Below, in pieces: positions 1 through 10,003 of a stretch of 64,000 nucleotides of DNA. The position numbers and the translations under genes were made by a program. Under the pieces are notes generated by a model, which ran no database searches, was not told where the DNA came from, and saw only the letters and a list, made by a program, of their open reading frames with translations. Each line of letters begins with the position of its first letter. The first letter of the stretch is position 1. Origin of the DNA: Thermoanaerobaculia bacterium (lineage in GTDB: Bacteria; Acidobacteriota; Thermoanaerobaculia; Multivoradales; Multivoraceae). The DNA is taken from positions 1-64,000 of the forward strand of contig JAJEBV010000005.1 in assembly GCA_022822365.1 (NCBI GenBank). The letters run 5' to 3'.

Positions 1-360
1 CCGCACGACTGCGCATCACCCATCGCCGCATCTGGGTCCACCTGGCCAACGCCTTCCCCTGGCAAAACGACTTCGCACAGGCCCTGGCAAACCTCCAGAG
101 AAAACCCCTCTACCACCCGCCGGCCTGAGACCGGACGAAAAACCGACACCACAACGCGGCGCCTTGCATCGACTCCACGCCCCGAGTGCGCCCGAAAACC
201 GCACCGAACCGCTGCGGACAAGCCACTCCGACGCCGAAATGAACCGATTCCGACCCCGCAGGACACCTGACCAGCCACCAACAGACCAGGACGGCATTCA
301 AGGGGACTGCCCACCCCGAACTCAGCCCTCACGCCCGAGCCGGTGAAACATGCGGGCTAG
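1..360 (+). mobile_element. Right part of an insertion sequence (IS1380-like), left part outside window
   Basis: This stretch holds the transposase tail (to 128) and about 230 bases without a supportable gene. The sequence GTGAAACATGCGGGCTAG at 343-360 is a plausible right terminus, because IS1380 elements often end in a GTGAA-rich motif close to a CTAG-type end. The next gene (minus strand) ends at 371, only 11 bases further on, and its C terminus looks complete, so the element did not disrupt it. The left terminus and target duplication cannot be seen, so the exact boundary is a guess. Confidence 0.4.
3..128 (+). CDS. C-terminal end of an IS1380-type transposase (5' end outside window)
   Basis: An open frame enters from the left edge and stops with TGA at 126-128, leaving 41 residues. 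It begins ARLRITHRRIWVHL, continues with ANAFPWQNDF and ends with LYHPPA. The pattern of a basic strand, then a short aromatic segment after NAFP, then a helix with ALANL resembles the extreme C terminus of IS1380-family DDE transposases. The catalytic residues lie outside the window, so the family call rests on this tail only. No coding sequence follows before the minus-strand gene that ends at 371, which fits the downstream end of an insertion sequence. Confidence 0.5.
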   Translation, partial: ARLRITHRRIWVHLANAFPWQNDFAQALANLQRKPLYHPPA

Positions 361-370
361 CGCTGGCTCC

Positions 371-1633
371 CTAGAAGAACACGAAGGATCGCACCACGAC
401 GTTCCTCCGGCAGGGCGCATCTTCGGGCGCGGTCGGGTCGATGCAGGCGGTGTGGAAGGACCAGCGCGAGACGGAGCCGTCGGTCACCGAGTCGTAGCAC
501 TTGAGCATCGAGACCTCGGTGGGCGTCTGCTGGGGAAACCAGTACCACTCGTGGTGCGGGCGGTAGGTGAAGCGGGTGGTTTCGCCCACGCGGTCGTCAT
601 AGATCCGGTAGTTCGTGATGTACGGCTGGTCCGCGAACGACGGCCAGGCGCAGAGCACGAAGGGGTTCTGGCGCACCGTCTCCATCGGCTTGGCGAGATT
701 GATCGACATGAAGCGCCGCGACATCTTCGCGTCCACCTCCGCCTCGGTGTAGTGCTGCTCGCGGCCGAAGTTCCGCAGATTCCTGGTGAGCAGCTCGCGG
801 CAGCGTACGCGGCCGCTGTTGTCGTTCAGGTCGTTGTGCACGAGGTTGGCGTAGTTGGCGTTCACGCCGGGGTTCTTGTTGTCCTGGTCCTCGGTGCGGT
901 CTCCCTGGTAGTCCTTGTCGAACACGTCGTGGTTGTACACGAAGGCGTCCGTCGCGTCCGGGAAGAACTCGAGCAGGAGCTTCTCCATCTCCGGGTAGAA
1001 CACGCGCTCCACCTCCGCCGCGTCGTAGAAGTTCTCGCACCTGGACTCGCAGTGCCCCAGCGAGAGGCCGAGCCTGTCCATGCATTCGGCACTGTCGGGC
1101 TTGAGCCCCGGGTAGACCTCCTCGATTCGACGCGCGTCGCGCATCACGTGGGGGAAGTACAGGCACCCCCGCGCGATGTCCCGTTCGTACCGGCGCAGCG
1201 CCTCCGCGTCGGCCTGTCGCGCCGGGTCCCGCCAGAGAGCGTTGGACGAAACGATCGAGTAGGACGGCTCCTCGCGGACCGAGTAGCGCAGCGGCAGCGC
1301 CAGACCGCCCTCAGGCGCTTCGATGTTGTTTGCCCGGATGTACTCGAGGCACTCTCGGTAGCGCCGAAAGCCGGGGCCCCACTTCGTCTCGATCGGCCCT
1401 GGAGGGGCGTTGTCGAGCATGTCGGCGAACGCCTTCTCGGTCCCCTCGGCCACCTGCCGGAAGGTCGCCTCCGTCGCCGCCGCGGTTCCCGCATCCCCGT
1501 CCCGGTCGAACGACATGTAGGACAGGCCTCCGTTCGCGGCAACGGGCGGCGGCTGCCCCTTGGTGAGTTGCAGGGGCGGCACGTAGGCCGACGTTGCCGT
1601 GTCCGAAGCCGTCGCAACGTGGTTCGCACTCAT
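371..1633 (-). CDS. CmcJ/NvfI (AsaB)-family oxidoreductase
   Basis: The product has 420 residues and resembles the CmcJ/NvfI/GA4-desaturase-like family, which includes cephamycin 7-alpha-methoxylation partner CmcJ and fungal meroterpenoid enzymes. Visible hallmarks are SYMSF near the N terminus, VFYPEMEKLL, the histidine motif LVHND, FTYRPHHEWYWFP, the CYDS box and the C-terminal SFHTACIDPTAPEDAP followed by VVVRSFVFF. The ATG at 1633 overlaps the TGA of the upstream amidohydrolase (ATGA) and is preceded by GAGGAG, so I prefer it to longer upstream extensions. No signal peptide is seen, so it is probably cytoplasmic. The substrate is unknown; coupling to an amidohydrolase suggests a shared small-molecule pathway. 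Confidence 0.8.
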   Translation of the reverse strand: MSANHVATASDTATSAYVPPLQLTKGQPPPVAANGGLSYMSFDRDGDAGTAAATEATFRQVAEGTEKAFADMLDNAPPGPIETKWGPGFRRYRECLEYIRANNIEAPEGGLALPLRYSVREEPSYSIVSSNALWRDPARQADAEALRRYERDIARGCLYFPHVMRDARRIEEVYPGLKPDSAECMDRLGLSLGHCESRCENFYDAAEVERVFYPEMEKLLLEFFPDATDAFVYNHDVFDKDYQGDRTEDQDNKNPGVNANYANLVHNDLNDNSGRVRCRELLTRNLRNFGREQHYTEAEVDAKMSRRFMSINLAKPMETVRQNPFVLCAWPSFADQPYITNYRIYDDRVGETTRFTYRPHHEWYWFPQQTPTEVSMLKCYDSVTDGSVSRWSFHTACIDPTAPEDAPCRRNVVVRSFVFF

Positions 1634-2718
1634 TCCGGTCTCCTCTTCAGCATTCGCTCTTCCCACGCCCGTACCTTGCGGTTCGCCTCGTCGAAGACGC
1701 GCTCGTAGTTGCCGATCGTGATCGCGTGCAGCGTCCCTTCGCCGAGCCTGTCCCAGAGCGGCGCGTAGTCGCGCCACGTCTTGAGGTAGCTGTCCCGGCC
1801 GCCCGGCGCAACGGAATCCGTCCCGAACAGGAAGCGGTCGGGATGGCGTTCAAGCAGCGCGGTCCAGGCTTCCAGCGAGGCTTCGTCGCGCACGATGTAC
1901 TTCGCCACCTCGTCCCAGGACAGGTCGCAGTGCACATGGGAGAAGGCCTCGTCGGAAAGCAGGGCGTCGAGCAGTTCCACATGGTCCGCTGCCGGCGCCA
2001 CGAACCGGCCCAGGCCGGTGTGGGCCCAGATGATCGTGACACCGGGATGGGCCCGGAAGAACTCCCGCAAGGGCTCCAGGTGCACCGGCTCGTACGCCCC
2101 GGTCGGCAGCACGACGTCGATGTCGTTGTGGAGGATCACGACGAGGCCCGCCTCGGCGGCGAAGTCGAGCACGCGGTCGAGCGCCGGATTCCGCAGACTG
2201 GCCGTGTGGCCGAGGATCTTCGAGGTCACGAACTCCTTGTGGATCGAGAACTCCCCGATGCCGGAGAAGACGCCGGGGTAGTGCTCCAGCACGCGGCGGA
2301 TGTGGTCCGCGGCATACATGTCCGTCGGGTTGAAGCCCGTGATCATCGGGTCGAAGCGCGCCTGGTCCTCAGGCGGCAACTGCTGGTACTCCTCGGCGAT
2401 GATCGCATCGACGAAGGAGTAGTAGTACAGCGCCGAATCCGAGTGCAGGTAGTAGTCCGGCGCGCGGTCGCCCGACTCGAAGTAATCCCACTTCTGCTGC
2501 AGCGGGATGCCGAACACCGCCGTGCGCCCGGCGTCGTTCGCCGCGATCTCGAGGAACTCGCTCAGCGTGATGCCCCGCTGGACGTAGTTCGTCAGGTGGA
2601 AATGGACGTCGTGGAACTTCGGTTCGTTCGACTCCGCCCAGCCGGCCGACGCCGTGACCAGCCACGCCGCGACGAGCAGCGACGCTCCGATTCCCGGCTC
2701 GGCCGTCCTGGCGAACAC
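1630..2718 (-). CDS. Exported amidohydrolase-family protein (TIM-barrel, Amidohydro_2-like)
   Basis: The protein has 362 residues with an N-terminal signal peptide (hydrophobic GASLLVAAWLVTASAGWA, cleavage probably after AGWA). A metal-binding HDVHFH motif follows at about residue 36. Further amidohydrolase features are GIGEFSIHKEF, VVILHNDID, TIIWAHTGLGR and the late DRFLFGTDS motif with its conserved aspartate, then NYERVF near the end. These fit the amidohydrolase-2 family of metal-dependent hydrolases or decarboxylases. Its stop overlaps the start of the CmcJ-like gene, so the two are probably co-translated. The substrate cannot be read from the sequence. Confidence 0.8.
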   Translation of the reverse strand: MFARTAEPGIGASLLVAAWLVTASAGWAESNEPKFHDVHFHLTNYVQRGITLSEFLEIAANDAGRTAVFGIPLQQKWDYFESGDRAPDYYLHSDSALYYYSFVDAIIAEEYQQLPPEDQARFDPMITGFNPTDMYAADHIRRVLEHYPGVFSGIGEFSIHKEFVTSKILGHTASLRNPALDRVLDFAAEAGLVVILHNDIDVVLPTGAYEPVHLEPLREFFRAHPGVTIIWAHTGLGRFVAPAADHVELLDALLSDEAFSHVHCDLSWDEVAKYIVRDEASLEAWTALLERHPDRFLFGTDSVAPGGRDSYLKTWRDYAPLWDRLGEGTLHAITIGNYERVFDEANRKVRAWEERMLKRRPE

Positions 2719-2754
2719 CTGGCGAAGCTACACCATCGGCCTCTGGCGGCCGAC

Positions 2755-4161
2755 TCAGCTCCTTGCCTGGTCCTGCGCCGCCTTGGCCGCCTGCATGTCG
2801 TCCTCGTCGGGCATCAGGATGAACTCGGGGTAGGACTCGATGCCCAGTTCGGTCATGTCCTGACCGAGTTCCTCGACTTCCGGCGAAACCCGGACGCCGA
2901 TCGTCTTCTCGAGCACCCACCACAGAAGCAGGGAGACCCCGAAGACGAAGACGCCGATCACGACGATGCCGATGACCTGCGGGACGAAACTGCCGCCGGC
3001 CGCGATGCAGACGGCGAGGGTGCCCCAGATACCGGCGAACAGGTGGACCGGAACGGCGCCGACGACATCGTCGAGCTTCATCCGTTCGAGCAGCCTCATG
3101 CCGGCGACCGTGACCACGCCGCCGATGGCGCCGATCAAGAGCGCCCAGTGGTGGCCGACCAGGTCCGGTCCGGCGGTCACGCCGACCAGTCCGCCGAGTG
3201 CGCCGTTGAGCACGGCCAGGAGGTCGACCCGGCCCAGCAGCGGCCGTGACAGGACGAGGGCCGCGACGACGCCGGCCGCGGCGCCAAGATTCGTGTTGAT
3301 CAGCAGGTTGCCCATCGCCGTGGCGTCGCTGGCGCCGCCGAGCGCAAGCTGCGAGCCGCCGTTGAACCCGAACCACCCCATCCAGAGGATGAAGACGCCG
3401 AGCGTGACGATCGGCACGTTGGACGGCGGCGTTGCCTTGACGCTGCCGTCGGTGCGGAACTTGCCGCGCCGCGCTCCGACGATGATGATGCCGGCCAGCG
3501 CCGCCCATCCACCGGTCGAGTGAACGATCGTCGAGCCGGCAAAGTCCTGGAAACCGCGCTCGGCCAGCCAGCCGCCGCCCCAGGTCCAGGCCCCGACGAT
3601 CGGGTACAGAACCGCGGTCAGCACGGCCGTGAAGATGAGGAAGGACCAGAGCTTGACCCGCTCGGCGAGGGCCCCCGACACGATCGAGGCCGTCGTGGCC
3701 ACGAACGTCATCTGGAAGAACCAGCTCGACATCTCGGAGTAGCCGCTTCCAACGACGGCGGCCGCCTTGTCGGCGTCGCCGCCGAGGAGGGCCATCTCGT
3801 CCGCCGACGCTTCGAAGAAGAGCGAAACCGAACCGATCCAGCCGCTCACATCGACGTACATCAGGTTGTAGCCGATCACGTAGTACGCGATCCCGGCGAT
3901 CGAGTACAGGCCGATGTTCTTCATGCAGATGACGGAGGCGTTCTTCGTCCGCACCGAACCCGCCTCGAGCATCGTGAAGCCGGCGCACATCCACATGATG
4001 AACGCGCCCCAGACCAGGAAGGCGTACGTATTGAAGACGTAGGCGACCTCTCCGGACACCTGGGCGCCCGCCGCGGACGCCACGAGAAGCAGGCCAACGC
4101 CGGCGAGGAGTACCTTGACAAGAGTCGACCGTGACGAGAACGGCTCGAACTGGGGCTTCAT
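2755..4161 (-). CDS. amt: Ammonium transporter (Amt/MEP/Rh family)
   Basis: A 468-residue inner-membrane channel for ammonium uptake. It has an N-terminal signal-like segment (LLAGVGLLLVASAAGAQ) and about eleven membrane helices. Both pore histidines are visible: the first in GSTIVHSTGGWAALAG and the second in VPVHLFAGIWGTLAV. The aspartate of the DFAG box is also present. The C-terminal tail (about 60 residues after LLLWWVLEKTIG) is acidic and ends in a helix-like AAKAAQDQARS. The start at 4161 has CCGGAGGAAA just upstream. No glnK gene lies beside it, which is unusual for amt loci, so PII control would have to come from elsewhere. Confidence 0.95.
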   Translation of the reverse strand: MKPQFEPFSSRSTLVKVLLAGVGLLLVASAAGAQVSGEVAYVFNTYAFLVWGAFIMWMCAGFTMLEAGSVRTKNASVICMKNIGLYSIAGIAYYVIGYNLMYVDVSGWIGSVSLFFEASADEMALLGGDADKAAAVVGSGYSEMSSWFFQMTFVATTASIVSGALAERVKLWSFLIFTAVLTAVLYPIVGAWTWGGGWLAERGFQDFAGSTIVHSTGGWAALAGIIIVGARRGKFRTDGSVKATPPSNVPIVTLGVFILWMGWFGFNGGSQLALGGASDATAMGNLLINTNLGAAAGVVAALVLSRPLLGRVDLLAVLNGALGGLVGVTAGPDLVGHHWALLIGAIGGVVTVAGMRLLERMKLDDVVGAVPVHLFAGIWGTLAVCIAAGGSFVPQVIGIVVIGVFVFGVSLLLWWVLEKTIGVRVSPEVEELGQDMTELGIESYPEFILMPDEDDMQAAKAAQDQARS

Positions 4162-4283
4162 TCGTTTCCTCCGGCTAGTGGTGGAGGCCCCGCCCCCTCT
4201 TGCGAGGGCGTCGACGACGCGTGACCAGGTTCTTCGCTGACCGACCCAAGGCGGAACGCCAGGACCGCGCTCGGGACATGAGC

Positions 4284-4289
4284 ATTGTA
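4284..4289 (-). promoter_or_regulatory. Candidate -10 box upstream of amt (TACAAT)
   Basis: Read on the minus strand, TACAAT matches the sigma-70 -10 consensus at five of six positions. It lies about 120 bases upstream of the amt ATG. I could not find a convincing -35 hexamer 16-18 bases further upstream, so this is a weak call. The 162-base gap between amt and the next gene holds no supportable coding sequence. Confidence 0.25.
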
Positions 4290-4323
4290 GCGGCAGTCCC
4301 GAGAGGGCCCTGGACGGCCGGCG

Positions 4324-4740
4324 CTACTCCGTCCGCTTGTAGACGGCGCCCAGCACCATGCCGCCGATGCCGAAGGAGATGACGTCCACCGCGAGCCACA
4401 ACCAGGCGACGTGGTACGGGAAGTCGTTGACCACCAGCGTCAGGTAGAACTGCTGAAAGCCGACGACCGCCCCCAGCAGCACGCCGAAGTGGAGTCCGCC
4501 CTTCGCGCCCGGCTGCCAGGACTGCCGGCTCGAGGCGAACAGCAGACTCGCCACCACGCCCAGGACAAGCGCGATGACCAGGAACCACACGATCTGCATC
4601 GCCATGTTGTCGGGTTCCTGCACGAACGCGGGCTGCTCCAGGTACATGCCGCCGAGCACCAGGCCGTGCATGACGAAGTTCGCGATGTTCTGAACGAAAC
4701 CAGCCGCCAGACCGGCACCGATTGCCCTACCCCAGTTCAT
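4324..4740 (-). CDS. Small integral membrane protein, unknown function
   Basis: A 138-residue protein with four predicted membrane helices (segments around AIGAGLAAGFVQNIANFV, IVWFLVIALVLGVVASLLF, GVLLGAVVGFQQFYLTL and AVDVISFGIGGMVLGAV). It has no recognisable catalytic motif. The ATG at 4740 has a strong Shine-Dalgarno (AGAGGAGG) eight bases upstream, which decides against the longer frame open to 5025. It sits between amt and the DUF1501 gene on the same strand but is separated by gaps of 162 and 65 bases. I do not recognise the family. Confidence 0.7.
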   Translation of the reverse strand: MNWGRAIGAGLAAGFVQNIANFVMHGLVLGGMYLEQPAFVQEPDNMAMQIVWFLVIALVLGVVASLLFASSRQSWQPGAKGGLHFGVLLGAVVGFQQFYLTLVVNDFPYHVAWLWLAVDVISFGIGGMVLGAVYKRTE

Positions 4741-4805
4741 TCGATCCTCCTCTGAGCGTGGACGCCGCCGGCACGACGCGATGTGAGTACGAGTAGCCGA
4801 TCCTG

Positions 4806-6323
4806 CTATGCCAGCACATCCTCCACCACCCGACCGTGGACATCGGTCAACCGGAAGTCGCGGCCGCTGTAACGGTAGACGAGGCGCTCGTGGTCGATCC
4901 CGAGCTGGTGCAGGATGGTCGCGTTCAGGTCGTGAATGTGCACGCCGCCGGAGACGATGTTGTAGCAGTGGTCGTCCGTCTCGCCGTACGTCTTCCCCGG
5001 TTCGATTCCGGCTCCCGCCATCCACACCGTGTAGCAGCGGCCGTGGTGGTCGCGGCCGTAGTTGTCTTCAGCCAGCGTTCCCTGGCAGTACACGGTGCGG
5101 CCGAACTCGCCGCCCCAGACGACGAGAGTGTCTTCCAGCAGACCCCGCTGCTCCAGGTCCGTGACCAGCGCCGCCGACGCCCGGTCCACGTCGCCGCACT
5201 GCAGCCGGATGTCGCTCGGCAGGTCGCCGTGCTGGTCCCAGCCGCGATGGTAGAGCTGAATGAAACGTACGTCGCGTTCCGCCAGCCGCCGCGCCAGCAG
5301 GCAGTTCGCGGCGTAGGTGCCCGGCTTGCGCGCGTCCTCGCCGTAGAGGTCGAAGGTGCTCTGGGGCTCGCCCGACGTGTCGACGAGCTCGGGCACCGAG
5401 GCCTGCATCCGGTAGGCCATCTCGTACTGAGCGATCCGGGCCGCGATCTCCGGGTCGCCGAACTCCTCGTGGTGCTGCTCGTTGAGCTCAGCCACGACGT
5501 CCAGCATCCGCCGCCGGATGCCGCGATCGATTCCCGGCGGGTCCGACAGGTAGAGAACCGGGTCCTCCGCCGCCCGCAGGTTGACGCCCTGGTGCTCCGA
5601 GGGGAGGAAACCGGCGCCCCAGAGCCGCTGAAACAGGGCCTGGGATTCACGTTTGGCGCTGCCCTGGGAGATCAGCACGATGAAGGCCGGCAGGTCGTTG
5701 TTCTCGGAACCGATGCCGTAACTCAGCCAGGCGCCCAGGCTCGGTCGGCCCGGCTGCTGGTGTCCCGTCTGCAGGAAGGTGATCCCCGGATCGTGGTTGA
5801 TCGCCTCCGTGTTCACCGCCTTGAGGAAGCAGAGCTTGTCGACGATCTCCGCCGTCCGGGGCATCAGCTCGCTGACCCAGGCGCCGCTCTCGCCGTGCTG
5901 CGCGAACTCGAACATCGACGCCGTGATCGGGAACGATGTCTGGTTGGCCGTCATCCCGGTCACGCGCTGATCGCCCCGGACCGACGCCGGTAGTTCCTCG
6001 CCGTGCCACTCGGCCAGCCGCGGCTTGTAGTCGAAGAGGTCGATCTGGGACGGCGCGCCGGACTGGAACAGGTAGATCACCCGCTTCGCCCTGGGCGGGA
6101 AGTGGGTGCCCTGAAGGGCTCCCAACGCCCGCGTCGCCTCGCTGCGAACAGCCCACGAAGGCCCCGGATCGAGCAGCGAAGAGAGCGCCGCGACGCCGAT
6201 CCCCGTGCTCGCCAGACCGAAGAACTGCCGCCGGTTGACGCCGAGCGCGTAGTCGGCCTGGGGATCCGTGCCCGGTCGCGGGCCGCGGGCGCTACAGAAG
6301 GAGTCGGTCTTCTTTCCGTTCAT
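4806..6323 (-). CDS. DUF1501-family exported protein (sulfatase-like fold)
   Basis: A 505-residue DUF1501 protein. A Tat-type signal ([14 protein letters not shown]) lies about 30 residues in, preceded by a polar extension. Family features are [30 protein letters not shown]-like strands, the [20 protein letters not shown] segment, [18 protein letters not shown] and [17 protein letters not shown]. The ATG overlaps the TGA of the upstream PSCyt1/DUF1553 gene (ATGA), the usual pairing in Planctomycetes, Verrucomicrobia and Acidobacteria. The fold is related to alkaline phosphatase/sulfatase enzymes; the substrate of this group is not established. Confidence 0.9.
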   Translation of the reverse strand: MNGKKTDSFCSARGPRPGTDPQADYALGVNRRQFFGLASTGIGVAALSSLLDPGPSWAVRSEATRALGALQGTHFPPRAKRVIYLFQSGAPSQIDLFDYKPRLAEWHGEELPASVRGDQRVTGMTANQTSFPITASMFEFAQHGESGAWVSELMPRTAEIVDKLCFLKAVNTEAINHDPGITFLQTGHQQPGRPSLGAWLSYGIGSENNDLPAFIVLISQGSAKRESQALFQRLWGAGFLPSEHQGVNLRAAEDPVLYLSDPPGIDRGIRRRMLDVVAELNEQHHEEFGDPEIAARIAQYEMAYRMQASVPELVDTSGEPQSTFDLYGEDARKPGTYAANCLLARRLAERDVRFIQLYHRGWDQHGDLPSDIRLQCGDVDRASAALVTDLEQRGLLEDTLVVWGGEFGRTVYCQGTLAEDNYGRDHHGRCYTVWMAGAGIEPGKTYGETDDHCYNIVSGGVHIHDLNATILHQLGIDHERLVYRYSGRDFRLTDVHGRVVEDVLA

Positions 6324-9300
6324 CGTCTGGTCACCGCCTCGTCAAGGTTCAGCACCGCGCTCGCGGCCACGCTCCAGGCCGCCAGCTCCGTACCGGGGGC
6401 TTTACCGCCGGCCGGCCGCTCGCCGACGTTCAGCAACGCGTCGGCAGCCGCCGGATCCCGTTCGTATCGGGGTCTCAGATCGGCGACGAGATCGAGCACC
6501 GCCTCCCGCTCCACGGCCGAAGCCGGCCGGGCCAGCACCCGCCGGAAGAGACCGTCGACCACGCCCGCATCGCCGGCTTCGGTCCGCCCTGCGAGCAGGT
6601 CTTCCGCCAGCACCCGCGCCGCCTCGACGAACTGCGGGTCGTTCATCAGGACCAGTGCCTGGAGCGGCGTGTTCGATCGCGAACGCTCCACCACGCACGT
6701 CTCCCGGTTCGGCGCGTCGAAGACGAGCATGTTCGGCGGCGGCACCGTGCGCTTCCAGAAGGTGTAGAGGCTGCGCCGGTAGAGCGCCTCGCCGTGGTCC
6801 TGCTCGAAGATGCCGGCGCTGAAGCGGCCGCGGCTCTCGTAGCCGATCTCCCGCCACAGGCCGGGCGGCTGATAGGGCTTGACGCTCGGGCCGCCCAGCT
6901 TCTCCACCAGCAGGCCGGAGACGGCCAGCGCACCGTCCCGGATCACCTCGGCGTCGAGGCGGAAGCGGGACGCCCTCGCCAGCAGCCGGTTCTCCGGGTC
7001 GCGCTCGATCAGCGCCGGCGTCGCCTTCGAAGTCTGGCGGTAGGTCGAGGACATGACGATCGTCTTCTGGAGCGCCTTCAGATCCCAGTCCTGCCGGACC
7101 AGTTCGGTCGCCAGCCAGTCGAGCAGTTCGGGATGGGACGGCCACGCGCCCTGGGCACCGAAGTCGCCGGAGGTCGCGACCAGGCCGCGACCGAAGAACT
7201 TTTGCCAGATGCGGTTCGCGGTCACCCGCGCGGTGAGCGGGTGGTCGCCGCTCACCAGCCAACGCGCCAGGCCCAGCCGGTTCTTCGGGAGGTCTTCGGG
7301 GATCGGCGGCAGAACCGCGGGGACGACCGCGTCGACTTCGTCCGTCTGCTGGTCGTACTCGCCGCGGCGCAGCAGGAAGGTGGGCCGCGGCTCGTCCATC
7401 TCGCGCATGATCATCGTCGTCGGTACGGCGGCCTCGATCCCGGCAAGGCGCTCCGAGAGCTCGGCGTAGCGTGCCTCGTGCTGCCGCCACGGAGACCAGT
7501 GGCCGCGACGGAACCGGTGGCGAAGCGTCGTCGCCTGTTCCTCGGTCCGTTGATCCCCGGGCAGCCCGACCAGGTACTCGAAGTCGCGGTACGCCGCCGC
7601 GAGGCCGCCGTACGGCGGCGGCAGTAGTTTGGGATCCAGTGACTGGAACGCCACCTCGGGCGCGTCCGAGACGGAAAGACGGAAGCGGCGCATCGTCTTG
7701 TGCTGGTAGCTCGACTCCTGCCGCAGGACGATCCGCAACCGGGCGCCGCCGGAATGAGGCGGCTCGAGGCGTCCGCCGTCGCCAGCCTCGGGCGGAGCGG
7801 TCCGGAAGACCGCCGTCCGGGCGGTGGCCCGAGTCACGTAGCCCGCGCCAAAGCCGGTCTCCAGGTCTCCGTCCACCGCCAGTTCCGGACCCAGGGACGG
7901 CGTCGCGTAGTCGGCATGGGCGTCCACGAAGTCCACGTCCCGTGGCTGGCCGCCGGCCAGCGGCGTCGCCTGCACTTCGATCTCGGTCAGCACGAAGCTG
8001 CCGTCCGCAGCTCGGCCGATCCCCAACGACGGGTCGGATCGATCGCGAAGGGCCTCCAGGCGCAGCGCGACGACCCGGTCGAGGTCGGTCTCCGCCTCGA
8101 TCACGTACACGTCGGTCACCGGGTTGTCGCCCGACACCTCGATCGAGCCGTCGTCGAGAACGGTCATCCGCGCGCCCGCGGTTGACTCGAGCGAGACCGG
8201 GGTCAGGGTCCGCCACGTTTCGCCCAGCCGGCGGTCCCACTCTTCCTGCCAAGCGGCCTGCGCCACCGCGGCGTCCCCGTTCGCGTCGTCGAGGAGCGCA
8301 TCCAGCGGCGCAAGTTCCGCCCTGAGTTCCTCAAGCGCGGCGCGCTGGCCCGGGTCCGGCGCCGGCACCTTCGGCTCCGCGTTGCCCTGGCTGCCGTCAA
8401 GGCCGACCTCGTCCACCGTGTTGAAGAAGGCAGCGAGCTGGTAGTACTCGCGCTGACTGATCGGATCGAACTTGTGGTCGTGGCACTTGGCGCAGCCCGC
8501 CGTCATCCCCATCCACACCGTGGCCGTCGTGTCCGTGCGGTCGAAGACGTACTGGACCCGGTACTCCTCCGGAATCGCGCCGCCCTCGAAGTTGATCATG
8601 TGGTTCCGGTGGAAACCCGTCGCCAGCAACTGCTCCGGCGTCGGATCCGGCAGCAGGTCGCCGGCAAGCTGGTCGACGGTGAACTCGTCGAACGGCTGGT
8701 TGCGGTTGAAGGCGTCGATCACCCAGTCCCGCCAGCGCCACATGAACCGCTCGTTGTCGATGTGGTAGCCGTTCGTGTCGGCGTAGCGGGCCGCGTCCAG
8801 CCAGGAGCGCGCCATGTGCTCCCCGTAGCGCTCGGACGCGAGCAGCCGGTCCACGAGACGCTCGTAGGCGTCCGGCGAGGCGTCGGCGACGAAGGCGTCG
8901 ACCTCGGCCGGCGCCGGCGGCAGGCCGGTCAGGTCGAGCGACAGACGGCGCGCGAGCGTGCGGCGGGACGCCTCGGGCGCGGGAGCGAGGCCCTCGCTCT
9001 CCAGCCGGGCGAGGACGAAGCGGTCGATCTCGCCGTGCGCCCAGTCGCGGTCCGTGACCGAGGGCGGCTCGGGACGCCGCGGCGGCCGATACGCCCAGTG
9101 GTCCTCGAACTCCGCGCCCTGCAGGATGAACCGGCCGAGGATCTCGATCTCCCGTTCCGAGAGCGCCGAGTCGGCATGCAGGGGCGGCATCCGGTCCAGC
9201 GGCTCGCTCGCCGCGATCCGCTGGAACAACTGGCTCTGGTCCAGGCTGCCCGGCACCAGCGCCCGGCGACCCGAGGGAAGAACGCCCAACGCCGACTCCG

Positions 9301-9886
9301 CCTGGTCGAGGCGCAGCCCCGCCTGACGTACCGCTACGTCCGGACCGTGGCACTCGTAGCAGTGGTCCGAGAGGATCGGACGCACGTCGCGATGGAAGGA
9401 AAGGGGCTCGCCCGGCCCCGCGATCTGGTGATCCACGGGCGGCACTTCCCGCGCGGCGACGCCGACTCCTGCGGACTCTTCCTCATGCGCCAGAGGCCAC
9501 TCCGCCCCCGCCTCGATCCACGCCTCCAGCAGGTCCTGCTCGGCCTCCTCGAGCGCTCGAGGCGGCGGCATCTCCAGTTCGTCCTCGCGCCGAATCGCCG
9601 CGACCAGCAGACTCGCCTCGGCATCTCCAGGCACGATCGCCGCTCCCCGGCCGCCCCCGATCAGCATCGCCGGCCGCGAGTCGAGCCGCAGGTTCCCCCG
9701 CTGCCTGAGCGGTCCGTGACAGGCAAAGCACCGGCTCTTCAGCACCGGCAGCACTTCCGACTCGAAGTCCGGCGCCGTCGCGGCTTGAGCGACAGCACCG
9801 CCTGCCAGCAAACCCGGGACGATCAGCATCGCGCCCACGACCACCCTGCCGACTTCCTGGCCCATACGTCTCAGCCGCTCCAGCAC
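6320..9886 (-). CDS. PSD1/PSCyt1-PSCyt2 (DUF1549-DUF1553) multi-domain c-type cytochrome protein
   Basis: A protein of about 1188 residues. After a signal peptide come two planctomycete-type cytochrome c domains with haem motifs CFACH (residue 53) and CYECH (residue 176), then a DUF1549 domain ([13 protein letters not shown] region, [27 protein letters not shown], and a [12 protein letters not shown] motif), a central beta-rich domain, and a C-terminal DUF1553 domain ([59 protein letters not shown]). I chose the GTG at 9886, which has AGAGAGGA upstream and gives a basic signal-peptide n-region; an ATG at 9865 is the alternative. It is coupled to the DUF1501 gene and likely secreted or outer-membrane associated. 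Confidence 0.88.
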   Translation of the reverse strand: MLERLRRMGQEVGRVVVGAMLIVPGLLAGGAVAQAATAPDFESEVLPVLKSRCFACHGPLRQRGNLRLDSRPAMLIGGGRGAAIVPGDAEASLLVAAIRREDELEMPPPRALEEAEQDLLEAWIEAGAEWPLAHEEESAGVGVAAREVPPVDHQIAGPGEPLSFHRDVRPILSDHCYECHGPDVAVRQAGLRLDQAESALGVLPSGRRALVPGSLDQSQLFQRIAASEPLDRMPPLHADSALSEREIEILGRFILQGAEFEDHWAYRPPRRPEPPSVTDRDWAHGEIDRFVLARLESEGLAPAPEASRRTLARRLSLDLTGLPPAPAEVDAFVADASPDAYERLVDRLLASERYGEHMARSWLDAARYADTNGYHIDNERFMWRWRDWVIDAFNRNQPFDEFTVDQLAGDLLPDPTPEQLLATGFHRNHMINFEGGAIPEEYRVQYVFDRTDTTATVWMGMTAGCAKCHDHKFDPISQREYYQLAAFFNTVDEVGLDGSQGNAEPKVPAPDPGQRAALEELRAELAPLDALLDDANGDAAVAQAAWQEEWDRRLGETWRTLTPVSLESTAGARMTVLDDGSIEVSGDNPVTDVYVIEAETDLDRVVALRLEALRDRSDPSLGIGRAADGSFVLTEIEVQATPLAGGQPRDVDFVDAHADYATPSLGPELAVDGDLETGFGAGYVTRATARTAVFRTAPPEAGDGGRLEPPHSGGARLRIVLRQESSYQHKTMRRFRLSVSDAPEVAFQSLDPKLLPPPYGGLAAAYRDFEYLVGLPGDQRTEEQATTLRHRFRRGHWSPWRQHEARYAELSERLAGIEAAVPTTMIMREMDEPRPTFLLRRGEYDQQTDEVDAVVPAVLPPIPEDLPKNRLGLARWLVSGDHPLTARVTANRIWQKFFGRGLVATSGDFGAQGAWPSHPELLDWLATELVRQDWDLKALQKTIVMSSTYRQTSKATPALIERDPENRLLARASRFRLDAEVIRDGALAVSGLLVEKLGGPSVKPYQPPGLWREIGYESRGRFSAGIFEQDHGEALYRRSLYTFWKRTVPPPNMLVFDAPNRETCVVERSRSNTPLQALVLMNDPQFVEAARVLAEDLLAGRTEAGDAGVVDGLFRRVLARPASAVEREAVLDLVADLRPRYERDPAAADALLNVGERPAGGKAPGTELAAWSVAASAVLNLDEAVTRR

Positions 9887-10003
9887 CAAGTCCTCTCTCA
9901 GGCTTCTGAGGATCTTACCGCGCCGCAGCGCTGCCGCGTCGAAGCGGTCCGGCCCGGACCGGGCGGCTGCAGCGGCCGCTTCCGGCGGTACACTGCCGCC
10001 CCC

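Noticed and set aside
350..1708. 452-codon frame antisense to the CmcJ-like gene
   Set aside because: Val/Arg/Leu-rich product without recognisable motifs; the minus-strand frame has clear family motifs.
4175..4290. Basic peptide frame (MSRARSWRSALGRSAKN...) in the amt leader on the minus strand
   Set aside because: It follows TACAAT by four bases, but its Arg-rich composition is what random GC-rich DNA gives, and it has no ribosome-binding site. Kept only as part of the amt promoter region.
4997..5010. GGTTCGATTCC resembling a tRNA T arm on the plus strand
   Set aside because: It is within the first DUF1501 gene and no cloverleaf can be built around it.
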